Origin: Azonexus hydrophilus
GTDB taxonomy: Bacteria; Pseudomonadota; Gammaproteobacteria; Burkholderiales; Rhodocyclaceae
DNA length: 64,000 nt
Direction: 5' to 3'
Assembly (NCBI RefSeq): GCF_001956855.1
Contig: NZ_MTHD01000002.1
Span: forward strand, 558,001-622,000
Shown: piece by piece, positions 1 to 7,779 of the stretch
Layout of the letters: each line of letters begins with the position of its first letter
Numbering within the stretch: position 1 is the stretch's first letter
Position numbers and translations under genes: made by a program
Notes under the pieces: generated by a model
The model's database searches: none
Told to the model about the DNA's origin: nothing
What the model saw: the letters and a program-made list of their open reading frames with translations, nothing else

Positions 1-289
1 GCGCCGAATATTCGCCGAGGCTGTGCCCTGCGACGACGGTCGGCATCTTGCCGCCCTTCTCGCACCACAGACGCCAGGCGGCGATACCGGCGGTGAGCAT
101 CACCGGCTGGGTATTGACGGTTTGTGTCAGCACTTCGGCCGGACCTTCGGCAACCATCGCCCACAGGTCGTCGCCGAGGGCGGCGGAGGCTTCGTCAAAG
201 GTGGCGCGAACCACTGCGGCATCGCCGTAGGCGGCCATCATGCCAACGCTCTGCGAGCCCTGGCCGGGAAATACGAAAGCAAAAGACAT
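1..289 (-). CDS. fabD: Malonyl-CoA:ACP transacylase (FabD), N-terminal part only
   Basis: Cytoplasmic transacylase that loads malonyl groups from CoA onto acyl carrier protein for fatty acid synthesis. The visible 96 residues begin MSFAFVFPGQGSQ, the standard FabD start, and reach the nucleophile elbow GHSLGEYSA, whose Ser is the catalytic acyl carrier. The ATG is at 289-287. The gene runs off the left edge of the window, so about two thirds of the protein is missing. It follows fabH by 17 nt in the same operon, the usual plsX-fabH-fabD order. Identification is firm from the two motifs and the context. Confidence 0.95.
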   Translation of the reverse strand, partial: MSFAFVFPGQGSQSVGMMAAYGDAAVVRATFDEASAALGDDLWAMVAEGPAEVLTQTVNTQPVMLTAGIAAWRLWCEKGGKMPTVVAGHSLGEYSA

Positions 290-306
290 GGTCCAGTCTC
301 CTGATG

Positions 307-1266
307 TCAGAATTCGAGCAGGGCTGCGCCCCAGGTGAAACCGCCACCGACGCCTTCAAGCAGGACCTTGTGGCCACGCTGGATGCGTCCGTCACGGACG
401 GCCTCGTCAAGCGCCAGCGGCACCGAGGCGGCAGAGGTATTGCCATGGCGATCGACGGAGACGATCACCCGTTCGCGATCAACACCCAGCTTTTTGCCGG
501 TGGCCTCGATGATGCGGATATTGGCCTGATGCGGAATCAGCCAGTCAACCGCGGTGGTGGCAATGCCGGCGGTTGCACAGACTTCTTCGGCGACCTCGGC
601 CAGCACCTTCACGGCAAACTTGAAAACGGCCTGACCATCCATGCGCAGGAAGGGGTCGCCGGTCACCTGGCCACCACAGATCTGCCCCGGGACGTTGAGG
701 ATGCCGCTCTGGCTGCCGTCGGCGTGCATCGCGGTGGCCAGGATACCAGGCTTGTCGGAGGCTCCCAGCACGACGGCGCCGGCGCCGTCGCCGAACAGCA
801 CGCAGGTGCCACGGTCGCTCCAGTCAAGGATGCGGGAAAAGACTTCGGCGCCGATCACCAGCGCTTTGCTGTGGCTGCCGGATGCGATGAATTTCTCGGC
901 AATGCCCAGTGCGTAGGTGAAACCGGCACACACGGCCTGGACGTCGAAAGCCGCGGCGCCCTTGTTGCCGAGCCTGCCCTGGATGATGCAGGCGGTGCTT
1001 GGGAATATGTAGTCCGGGGTCGAGGTTGCGACGATGATCAAATCGAGGTCGGCGGCAGCGATACCAGCCATTTCCAGCGCACGCTGCGCGGCGATCAGGC
1101 CGAGTTCGCTCGAGGTCGTACCAGGCTCTGCCAGATGACGGCTGCGGATGCCTGTACGCGTCACGATCCACTCGTCGTTGGTCTCGATACCGCGTGCCGC
1201 CAGATCGGCATTGCTGACCGGGCTGCCCGGCAGATAGCTGCCGGTGCCAATCACACGTGCATACAT
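307..1266 (-). CDS. fabH: Beta-ketoacyl-ACP synthase III
   Basis: Initiates fatty acid synthesis by condensing acetyl-CoA with malonyl-ACP. The 319-residue length is normal for FabH. The catalytic triad is visible: Cys113 in VQAVCAGF, His246 in IPHQAN and Asn276 in GNTSAA. The N-terminal GTGSYLP and the [10 protein letters not shown] segment are family hallmarks. The start codon directly abuts the plsX stop codon, so translation is probably coupled. It lies in the yceD-rpmF-plsX-fabH-fabD operon. Confidence 0.97.
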   Translation of the reverse strand: MYARVIGTGSYLPGSPVSNADLAARGIETNDEWIVTRTGIRSRHLAEPGTTSSELGLIAAQRALEMAGIAAADLDLIIVATSTPDYIFPSTACIIQGRLGNKGAAAFDVQAVCAGFTYALGIAEKFIASGSHSKALVIGAEVFSRILDWSDRGTCVLFGDGAGAVVLGASDKPGILATAMHADGSQSGILNVPGQICGGQVTGDPFLRMDGQAVFKFAVKVLAEVAEEVCATAGIATTAVDWLIPHQANIRIIEATGKKLGVDRERVIVSVDRHGNTSAASVPLALDEAVRDGRIQRGHKVLLEGVGGGFTWGAALLEF

Positions 1267-2295
1267 TCAGACATTCTCCACAGTGGCGAGCGGTGCCGCA
1301 CTTGTTTGGGTCAGGCGCCCGGTAATGCGCTCCAGCACGCGATTTTCCGCGGCATCGTAGGCGCGGGATATGGCATTGCCAAAAGACAACTCGTCGGCCG
1401 AGCCGTGGCTCTTGACCGAGATGCCCTTGAGCCCCAGCAGGATCGCGCCGTTGTAGCGGCGATGGTCGAAACGCCGCTTGAAGTTGTTCAGGACAGAGAT
1501 GGCGATCAGTGCGGCCAGCTTGGTCAGCCAGTTGCGCTTGAATTCGCTGCGCAGCGACGACGCAAGCATCTGCGCCAAGCCTTCGGATGTCTTCAGGGCG
1601 ACGTTGCCGACAAAGCCGTCGCAGACGATGACGTCCGCTTCACCCTTGTAGATGCCGTCTCCCTCGACATTGCCGATGAAGTTGAGATCCGAGCCACGCA
1701 GCAGTTCGGCTGCGGCCTTGACCACTTCGTTACCCTTGATCTCTTCTTCGCCGATGTTGAGGATGCCGACCGTCGGCCGTTCCTTGTGTTCCATCGCGGC
1801 TACCAGCATGGCGCCCATGATGCCGAACTGGAGCAGGTGCTCCGGTGCGCAATCGACATTGGCGCCAAGGTCCAGCATGTGCGTATGGCCGTTGACCGTC
1901 GGCAGCGGCGCGCAGATTGCCGGCCGGTCGATGCCGGGCAGCATTTTCAGCACGAAGCGTGAGATCGCCATCAGCGCGCCGGTGTTGCCGGCGGAAACGC
2001 AGGCATCCGCCTCGCCAGACTTGACGAGGTTGATGGCCACGCGCATCGACGAATCTTTTTTGTTGCGCAGGGCGAGCGCGGGCGACTCGTCCATGCCAAC
2101 GATTTCGCTGGCATGCACAAGACGCAGGCGCGGGTCGTCGATCCTGGCAGCGAGAAGCGGGCGCAAGACCTCCTCCTGACCGACCAGGACGAGATGAGCC
2201 GCCGGGTGTTCTGCAAGAAAACGGATAGCCGCCGGTACCGTCACTGACGGTCCGTGGTCACCCCCCATGCAATCAATGGCGATGCGGGTTGTCAT
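1267..2295 (-). CDS. plsX: Phosphate acyltransferase PlsX
   Basis: Converts acyl-ACP to acyl-phosphate, the donor for the PlsY step of phospholipid synthesis; peripheral membrane or cytosolic. I chose the ATG at 2295 because it gives [16 protein letters not shown], the canonical PlsX start with the DxMGGD motif. A longer in-frame start at 2331 would add 12 unconserved residues. Length is 342 residues, typical. The gene sits between rpmF and fabH; the 54-nt gap to rpmF and direct abutment to fabH indicate one operon. Confidence 0.97.
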   Translation of the reverse strand: MTTRIAIDCMGGDHGPSVTVPAAIRFLAEHPAAHLVLVGQEEVLRPLLAARIDDPRLRLVHASEIVGMDESPALALRNKKDSSMRVAINLVKSGEADACVSAGNTGALMAISRFVLKMLPGIDRPAICAPLPTVNGHTHMLDLGANVDCAPEHLLQFGIMGAMLVAAMEHKERPTVGILNIGEEEIKGNEVVKAAAELLRGSDLNFIGNVEGDGIYKGEADVIVCDGFVGNVALKTSEGLAQMLASSLRSEFKRNWLTKLAALIAISVLNNFKRRFDHRRYNGAILLGLKGISVKSHGSADELSFGNAISRAYDAAENRVLERITGRLTQTSAAPLATVENV

Positions 2296-2349
2296 GGCAA
2301 AAGAAAAGGCAGGCTCTCCCGAAGGAGCCACCTGCCCTTTGCTGAACGA

Positions 2350-2529
2350 TTACTCGCCCTTGGCCTTCAGGACCTTCTTGCCACGGTAGAAACCGTTCGG
2401 AGAGATGTGGTGACGCAGATGCGTTTCGCCCGTGGTCGTTTCAACGGCCAGCGGGGGAGCGGTCAGGAAATCATGAGCGCGGTGCATGCCACGCTTGGAC
2501 GGGGACTTCTTGTTCTGTTGAACGGCCAT
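2350..2529 (-). CDS. rpmF: 50S ribosomal protein L32
   Basis: A 59-residue reading frame starting [20 protein letters not shown], the classic bacterial L32 N-terminus, rich in Lys and Arg. It is a structural component of the large ribosomal subunit. It has no Cys-based zinc motif, so it is the zinc-independent form. It lies between yceD (21 nt upstream) and plsX, the order conserved across proteobacteria, which ties ribosome production to lipid synthesis. Confidence 0.97.
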   Translation of the reverse strand: MAVQQNKKSPSKRGMHRAHDFLTAPPLAVETTTGETHLRHHISPNGFYRGKKVLKAKGE

Positions 2530-2550
2530 TTTGTGTTACTCCAAAAAAAA

Positions 2551-3039
2551 TCAGTTCGGCTTGCCTTTGAGCTCGGCCAGTGCGGCAAACGGATTGATCC
2601 GCTCGCCGGCGCCGGCTGCGCCAGGCAAACCACATCTTTCGTGCCGTGGCGCAACGGGCAGGGACAAAAGTATTTCGTCCTCGACCAGTTCAGCCACATC
2701 CAGTTCTTTTTCCACCGGCAAAAAATCCCGGCTATCGTCTTCCAGTTCGTCTTGCGACAGATCGGCATTTGCCGGAACAACTTCCAGCAGACTATCGACC
2801 CCCAGTTCAAAAGGGATGGCTTCCAGGCAACGCTGACACGCCAGCGGAATACATCCGCCAACCGTCAAGTGCAGCATGGGTTCGCCACGTTCGCCCCTGA
2901 ATCCTTCGAGTTGCCAGGAAACCTCCCCGGACACTTCTGCCAGCAAATCATGCAGGCGTTCCATCGCCGAAACCGCCAGTGTTCCTTGCAGAACACGCGC
3001 GTCCCTGGCAAAGGCGAAGGCGTCATTGATCCTTTTCAA
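2551..3039 (-). CDS. yceD: YceD family protein (DUF177), 23S rRNA accumulation protein
   Basis: A 162-residue acidic protein of the YceD/DUF177 family. In E. coli the homologue is linked to 23S rRNA accumulation, and the molecular role is still unclear. Characteristic features are the CxxC-like segment around residues 60-70 (VGGCIPLACQRCLEAI) and the acidic central stretch (DELEDDSRDFLPVE). It is the first gene of the operon with rpmF and the plsX-fab genes, and a good sigma-70-type promoter lies just upstream. Confidence 0.92.
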   Translation of the reverse strand: MKRINDAFAFARDARVLQGTLAVSAMERLHDLLAEVSGEVSWQLEGFRGERGEPMLHLTVGGCIPLACQRCLEAIPFELGVDSLLEVVPANADLSQDELEDDSRDFLPVEKELDVAELVEDEILLSLPVAPRHERCGLPGAAGAGERINPFAALAELKGKPN

Positions 3040-3066
3040 ACTGAACCTGTGCGACTTAAACGAGGG

Positions 3067-3095
3067 ATGATATTATTTTTGGCTCGCCAAGTCAA
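3067..3095 (-). promoter_or_regulatory. Promoter for yceD-rpmF-plsX-fabH-fabD, with a dyad in its spacer
   Basis: On the minus strand a -35 TTGACT (3095-3090) and a -10 TATCAT (3072-3067) are separated by exactly 17 nt, 27 nt from the yceD start codon. The spacer contains the symmetric sequence TTGGCGAGCCAA (3090-3079), which could be an operator. Prediction is from sequence match only. Confidence 0.6.
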
Positions 3096-3149
3096 AACAA
3101 AGTGCTGCTTCAAGTAATCGACGCAACGCCTTGTTGCACAAAAACTTTC

Positions 3150-3731
3150 ATGATGCCAAACCTCATTCTCGCTTCAACCTCGCCTTACCGCCGCGAATTG
3201 CTCGGCCGCCTGGGTCTGCCGTTTTCGGTTGCCAATCCGCAAACCGACGAAAGCGCCCTGCCCGGCGAAGCCCCAGACGCCCTCGCCCTGCGTCTGTCGG
3301 AGGCGAAAGCCCGGGCCGTTGCCGGCGACCACCCCGACGCACTGATCATCGGCAGCGACCAGGTTGCCACGGTCGACGGCAAGATTTATGGCAAACCCGG
3401 CACGCACGAGCGTGCCGTCGCGCAGTTGCGCGAACTGTCCGGCAAGACCGTCAATTTCTTCACCGGCCTGTGTCTGCACAACACACGCACTGGCGAAAGC
3501 CTGGTCCGAGGGGTGTCGACACTGGTCACCTTCCGTCAGCTCAGTGATGCCGAGATCGAGAATTACCTGCGGCGCGAACCGGCCTACAACTGTGCCGGTT
3601 CGGCCAAATCGGAAGGACTGGGCATTGCCCTGCTCGCCGCCATGCAAGGTGATGACCCCAACGCCCTGGTCGGGCTGCCATTGATTGCCTTGTGCGACAT
3701 GCTGCGCCAGCAGGGCGTGGCGGTACTCTGA
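3150..3731 (+). CDS. Maf/YceF-type nucleotide pyrophosphatase
   Basis: Maf-family nucleoside triphosphate pyrophosphatase that hydrolyses modified nucleotides; the YceF subgroup acts on 7-methyl-GTP. The start gives [20 protein letters not shown], with the signature ASTSxxRRELL. Downstream are DESALPGE, the IGSDQV motif and [12 protein letters not shown]. Overall similarity to E. coli YceF is high, and divergent placement next to yceD-rpmF-plsX supports YceF over the dTTP-acting Maf. The ATG at 3153 is equally possible. The stop overlaps the start of the next gene by 1 nt (TGATG). Confidence 0.9.
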   Translation: MMPNLILASTSPYRRELLGRLGLPFSVANPQTDESALPGEAPDALALRLSEAKARAVAGDHPDALIIGSDQVATVDGKIYGKPGTHERAVAQLRELSGKTVNFFTGLCLHNTRTGESLVRGVSTLVTFRQLSDAEIENYLRREPAYNCAGSAKSEGLGIALLAAMQGDDPNALVGLPLIALCDMLRQQGVAVL

Positions 3732-4438
3732 TGACCGGCACACTGTTCCTGATTCCTGTCCCGCTCGGCCCGGTGTCGCCGCAGGACAACCTGCACGCCG
3801 GCGTCCTGGCGTGCATCCGTCCTTTGCGCCACTTTGTCGTCGAGCAGGCCAAAACTGCCCGCGCCTTCCTGAAGGCCGCCGGCACCGACTTGCCGTTGCA
3901 GGAATTGCAACTCGAAGAACTGAACGAACATACCCGGGCCGATGCCCTGGATCGCCTGCTCGCGCCGCTGCGCGAGGGTCACGACGTCGGTCTGCTGTCC
4001 GAAGCCGGTTGTCCGGCTGTCGCCGATCCCGGCGCCGATCTGGTAGCGCTGGCCCAGCGCGAGAACATCCGCGTCGTACCGCTGGTCGGCCCCTCGTCGC
4101 TGCTGCTGGCGCTGATGGCTTCCGGGCTCAACGGTCAGCGTTTCGCCTTTCTGGGATATTTGCCCGCCAAGGACGTTGACCGCAACAAGGCGCTGCGCGA
4201 ACTCGAGAGCGAATCACGCAAGCACCGGCAGACGCAGTTATTCATTGAAACGCCTTACCGCAACCGGGCAATGTTCGATGCTGTCCTGCAGGCCTGCCAG
4301 CCGGCGACCCGGCTATGCGTCGCCACCGATCTGACCTTGCCCGGTGAGTCGGTCCGTACGCAAACCATCGCCCAGTGGAAAAAACAAACGCCGCCCGAAA
4401 TCGAGCGGCGTCCGACGGTTTTCCTGCTGCTGGCCTGA
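3731..4438 (+). CDS. SAM-dependent methyltransferase, tetrapyrrole-methylase fold (RsmI-like)
   Basis: A 235-residue protein of the tetrapyrrole methylase superfamily, related to RsmI (16S rRNA C1402 2'-O-methyltransferase) but shorter and divergent at the N-terminus ([13 protein letters not shown]). The family motif LLSEAGCPAVADPGADLV and the following PLVGPSSLLLALMASG segment are present, as is FIETPYRN. It is translationally coupled to maf through a TGATG overlap. Its rRNA substrate is inferred from family; this short paralogue may act elsewhere. It ends immediately before the converging sppA stop. Confidence 0.8.
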   Translation: MTGTLFLIPVPLGPVSPQDNLHAGVLACIRPLRHFVVEQAKTARAFLKAAGTDLPLQELQLEELNEHTRADALDRLLAPLREGHDVGLLSEAGCPAVADPGADLVALAQRENIRVVPLVGPSSLLLALMASGLNGQRFAFLGYLPAKDVDRNKALRELESESRKHRQTQLFIETPYRNRAMFDAVLQACQPATRLCVATDLTLPGESVRTQTIAQWKKQTPPEIERRPTVFLLLA

Positions 4439-5398
4439 TCAGTTCAAACGGACCCCGGAAGCGCTGCTGGAAAATCCGCGCCAGAAGCTGTCGACCGCAC
4501 CAGCGCCGAGGCGCTTGGCAAAACGTTCGGCGATGTTTTCCTTGACCGAGTAGTCAAGCACGTTCTCGAGCTTGACGACATCGCGGGCCACCGACTCGAC
4601 GGTACCGAAATCGTCGGCCAGCCCGAGCTGGATGCTTTGTGCGCCGGTCCACATCAGGCCGGAGAAAATCTCGGGATTGTCCTTCAGGCGTTCGCCGCGT
4701 CCGGCCTTGACGACCTCGATGAACTGCGCATGGATATCGGCCAGCAGAACGCGGGCGTGTGCCTTGTGCTCTTCGGCCTGGGGCGAGAACGGATCAAGGA
4801 AGCCCTTGTTTTCGCCGGCGGTGAGCAGGCGGCGTTCGACGCCGAGCTTTTCCATCGTGCCGGTGAAGCCGAAACCGTCCATCAGCACGCCGATCGAGCC
4901 GACGACGCTGGCCTTGTTGACGTAGATGCGGTCAGCCGCCGCAGCAACGTAGTAGCCGCCGGATGCGCAGACATCCTCAACGACGGCGTAGAGCGGCTTG
5001 TCCGGAAATTTGGCGCGCAGGCGACGGATTTCGTCATTGACCATCCCCGCCTGCACCGGGCTGCCGCCGGGGCTGTTGATGCGCAGCACGACCGCCTGCG
5101 AGTTCGGCGCATCGAAAGCGGCGTTGAGCGCTGAAATCAGGCTTTCGGCACTGGCTTCGGCCTTGGGGGCAATGACGCCTTGCAGGTCGATCATCGCAAC
5201 GTGCTTGTCCTCGACCTTGGTGCTGTCCCATTCGACCATGGCGAACAGGATGAAAGCCAGGTAGCCGAAGCCGAGCAGCTTGAAGAAAATGCCCCAGCGA
5301 CGGCGGGCGCGCTGTTCGCTGAGCGTGGCGAAAGCCAGCTTCTCGAGCGTCTTGCGCTCCCAGGCGGGATCGTTGTCGGGACGTTGGGAATTATCCAT
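4439..5398 (-). CDS. sppA: Signal peptide peptidase SppA-like S49 serine protease
   Basis: Inner-membrane peptidase that degrades cleaved signal peptides. The 319 residues carry one transmembrane anchor (about 36-54) followed by a single S49 domain, the short form rather than the 67-kDa tandem form. The catalytic dyad is visible as Ser146 in CASGGYY and Lys198 in GENKGF, with RINSPGGS forming the oxyanion region. The ATG at 5398 was chosen over an in-frame ATG 42 nt upstream, which lies deeper inside the Rieske gene. Overlap with that gene is 8 nt. Confidence 0.92.
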   Translation of the reverse strand: MDNSQRPDNDPAWERKTLEKLAFATLSEQRARRRWGIFFKLLGFGYLAFILFAMVEWDSTKVEDKHVAMIDLQGVIAPKAEASAESLISALNAAFDAPNSQAVVLRINSPGGSPVQAGMVNDEIRRLRAKFPDKPLYAVVEDVCASGGYYVAAAADRIYVNKASVVGSIGVLMDGFGFTGTMEKLGVERRLLTAGENKGFLDPFSPQAEEHKAHARVLLADIHAQFIEVVKAGRGERLKDNPEIFSGLMWTGAQSIQLGLADDFGTVESVARDVVKLENVLDYSVKENIAERFAKRLGAGAVDSFWRGFSSSASGVRLN

Positions 5399-5750
5399 TT
5401 CTGTTTTCCAGCACCAAAAAGACATTGCCATCGGATTCAATCACCGGCAGGGATTTCAAGCCCCTGCCCTGGCAGCGTCCGCCGAGGCAGCGTCCGCTAT
5501 CCGGTGCATAAAGCGCGCCATGTACGGCGCAAATCAAGTATAGCTTGGAATGATCGAAGAACTCGCCGTGCTGACAATCCAGCTCAACCGGCACATGGGC
5601 GCATTCGTTGAGGTAGGCATGGACGCGACCCCGGTAGCGGATGACGAAGGCGGGAACGTTGCGGCCGTAGCGTTCGACACTGAATCGCACGCCTTTTCCT
5701 GCCTCGGCCAGTTCGCAGCCGGCACAGATCAGGCGTTTGTCTTCAGCCAT
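5391..5750 (-). CDS. Rieske [2Fe-2S] domain protein
   Basis: A 119-residue stand-alone Rieske protein. Cluster ligands are visible as Cys50-x-His52 and Cys74-x-x-His77. It has no signal peptide or membrane anchor, so it is a soluble ferredoxin-like carrier rather than a bc1 subunit. It overlaps sppA by 8 nt and the upstream HAD gene by 22 nt, so the three form a tight operon with rluC. Its electron partner cannot be read from the sequence. Confidence 0.88.
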   Translation of the reverse strand: MAEDKRLICAGCELAEAGKGVRFSVERYGRNVPAFVIRYRGRVHAYLNECAHVPVELDCQHGEFFDHSKLYLICAVHGALYAPDSGRCLGGRCQGRGLKSLPVIESDGNVFLVLENRNG

Positions 5751-6379
5751 GCATCAAGCTCGCGGACGTCGTGCAGGCAGGCCAGCGGCGCATGTTCAAG
5801 CAGATGGTCGTGCGGGTGTGCGCCGTAGGTTACCGCCAGTGCATCGACTCCGGCATTGCGGGCCATCAGCAGATCGTGCGAGGTATCGCCGATCATTACG
5901 GTCGACGCCGGTAAAACGCCAAATTCCGCCATCAGTTCCTCAAGCATTTGCGGGTGCGGCTTGGAGTGGCATTCGTCGGCGCAGCGCGAGGCGGAGAAAT
6001 ATGGACGCAGCGCGGCGTGATCAAAGGCGCGCTCAAGACCCATCCGGCTTTTGCCGGTGGCGACCGCCAGGATGTGACCAGCCGCCTGCAAGCGTGCCAG
6101 CATCGCCGGTACGCCGTCAAACAACGTCAGCTCGTGGTCGCCGGACAGGTAATGGAAGCGGTAACGGTCGATCATCGCCTGGTAGTTCTCCGGCGCCAGA
6201 TCGGGCACCGCGTGCCGCATCGCATCGGCCAGACCGAGGCCGATCACGTGGCTGGCCCGCTCGCGATCGGGTACCGGCAGACCCAGGTCGCGACAGGCGG
6301 CCTGAATGGCCTTGACGATGGCACCGGCGGAATCCAGCAGTGTGCCGTCCCAATCGAAGACCACGAGTTCGTATTTCAT
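5729..6379 (-). CDS. HAD-IA family phosphatase (phosphoglycolate phosphatase-like)
   Basis: A 216-residue HAD hydrolase. Motif I is FDWDGTLLDS, with nucleophile Asp9 and acid Asp11. Motif II is AVATGKS, motif III is the Lys in SKPHP, and motif IV is MIGDTSHDLLMA. The cap domain between motifs I and II is the C1 helical type seen in Gph. The substrate is not determinable from sequence; Gph-like or a pyrophosphatase role is possible. It overlaps rluC by 4 nt (ATGA), the arrangement often seen next to rluC in betaproteobacteria. Confidence 0.87.
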   Translation of the reverse strand: MKYELVVFDWDGTLLDSAGAIVKAIQAACRDLGLPVPDRERASHVIGLGLADAMRHAVPDLAPENYQAMIDRYRFHYLSGDHELTLFDGVPAMLARLQAAGHILAVATGKSRMGLERAFDHAALRPYFSASRCADECHSKPHPQMLEELMAEFGVLPASTVMIGDTSHDLLMARNAGVDALAVTYGAHPHDHLLEHAPLACLHDVRELDAWLKTNA

Positions 6380-7380
6380 TGTTGCTCCAGGATGTGTTGC
6401 AGGTTGTCGGCGACGAATTCGCGCGAATTTGCCGCGTCGACCGCAGCAATGTAGCTACGGATACCATCGGGCAGCGGCGCCACGCACTCCACCGGTGTCC
6501 CCAGCAGCGGATGCCGGAAAGCCATGCGCCAGGCGTGCAGCGCCATCCGTTTCAGGCCGGCCGGCCGCAGCCGCTTGTTGAGATTGAAATCGCCATATTT
6601 TTCGTCGCCAAGAATGGGAAAGCCGAGATGCGCCAGATGCACGCGGATCTGGTGCGTCCGCCCGGTCTTCAACTGTGCCTCAAGCAGGCTCATTTCCGGC
6701 CAGCGGGCGAGCAGCCGGAATACCGTGTGCGATGCCTTGCCCTCGGCGTGCACCGACACCCGGCGCTCGCCGCTGTCGGTCAGGTATTTGAGCAGCGGCG
6801 CCTTGACGTGCTGGGTGTTGTTCATCCAGCGCCCCTTGACCAGCACCAGGTAGCGCTTGTCGGCGCCGGCGCCGTGCTCGCGGAACATGTCGTGCAGCGC
6901 CGTCAGCGCCAGCCGCTTCTTGCCGACCAGCAGGATGCCCGAGGTTTCGCGGTCGAGCCGGTGCGCCAGTTCGAGGAACTTCGCCTGCGGCCGCTGCCGG
7001 CGCAAGGCTTCAATGACGCCAAAGCTGACGCCGCTGCCACCATGCACGGCAATGCCCTCGGGCTTGTCGATGACCAGCATCGCGTCGTCTTCGAAAATGA
7101 TCGGCAGATCGACGCGGGCCTTGGCGGCTTCCTCGACCTCGTTCTGCGGCCGCTCGGCAATGCGGATCGGCGGAATGCGCACATTGTCGCCAAGCTGCAG
7201 GCGATAGGTTGCATCGACACGACCGCTGTTGACCCGCACCTCGCCACTGCGCAGGATGCGATAGACATGGCTCTTCGGCACCCCCTTGCAATGCCTGAGC
7301 AAGTAGTTGTCAAGGCGCTGGCCTTGGGCTTCTTCGCCGATCACGACATGGGTGACCGAATTGTTACCTGCGCCATTCAT
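6376..7380 (-). CDS. rluC: 23S rRNA pseudouridine synthase RluC
   Basis: Converts uridines 955, 2504 and 2580 of 23S rRNA to pseudouridine (E. coli numbering). The order is an N-terminal S4 RNA-binding domain (QRLDNYLLRHCKGVPKSHVYRILRSG split by normal S4 spacing) followed by the RluA-type catalytic domain. The catalytic Asp is in AHRLDRETSG, and KTGRTHQIRVH is conserved. The start at 7380 (MNGAGNNS) was chosen over a start 81 nt upstream, which adds an unconserved basic tail. The gene is divergent from rne, a common neighbour pairing. Confidence 0.95.
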   Translation of the reverse strand: MNGAGNNSVTHVVIGEEAQGQRLDNYLLRHCKGVPKSHVYRILRSGEVRVNSGRVDATYRLQLGDNVRIPPIRIAERPQNEVEEAAKARVDLPIIFEDDAMLVIDKPEGIAVHGGSGVSFGVIEALRRQRPQAKFLELAHRLDRETSGILLVGKKRLALTALHDMFREHGAGADKRYLVLVKGRWMNNTQHVKAPLLKYLTDSGERRVSVHAEGKASHTVFRLLARWPEMSLLEAQLKTGRTHQIRVHLAHLGFPILGDEKYGDFNLNKRLRPAGLKRMALHAWRMAFRHPLLGTPVECVAPLPDGIRSYIAAVDAANSREFVADNLQHILEQQ

Positions 7381-7779
7381 TTTTCTAATATACTGCCTGC
7401 GTTTTACGTCTCTGTTTGCAAGGGATGCCGAACCGTCAGACCGTCCGCCCTCGCGCTCCATGCGCGACCGCCATGCGGCAGGCTACGAAGTCTCTCCTGT
7501 GCCAATTGCCCGGGACAAACCAACGTGAAACGACTGGTTAAGTTCACTCACCAAAAGTAGTGATGTTAACGGATTAGCTCGCCATAAGCACGCACGGATC
7601 GCCCGTTGCAGGAATTCCAGATCGCGCATTTCATAAAAAGACTCGCGATTAACTAACGATCAGCACATTCATCATCGCCTTTGCCTCCACAACATGACGC
7701 AACCCGATAACTGAACCTGTCGCTGCCTGCATGGGCGTTTCGTTGCAGTGTGCACCAGCGAGCTGGAGCCCAAAAAACA
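7381..7779. other. Long rluC-rne intergenic region (399 bp), rne leader
   Basis: No credible protein or RNA gene is visible between the divergent rluC and rne. The region should contain both promoters. A TATATT element lies just upstream of rluC on minus. On the plus strand TTGCAG (about 7606) with a downstream TCATAA is a weak promoter candidate. A long 5' leader is typical for rne because RNase E autoregulates through its own 5' UTR in E. coli. I did not find a hairpin strong enough to assign. Confidence 0.5.

Noticed and set aside
124-1962. A 612-codon plus-strand frame at the left end
   Set aside because: Antisense to fabH and plsX, which are certain. Long open antisense frames are common at this GC content.
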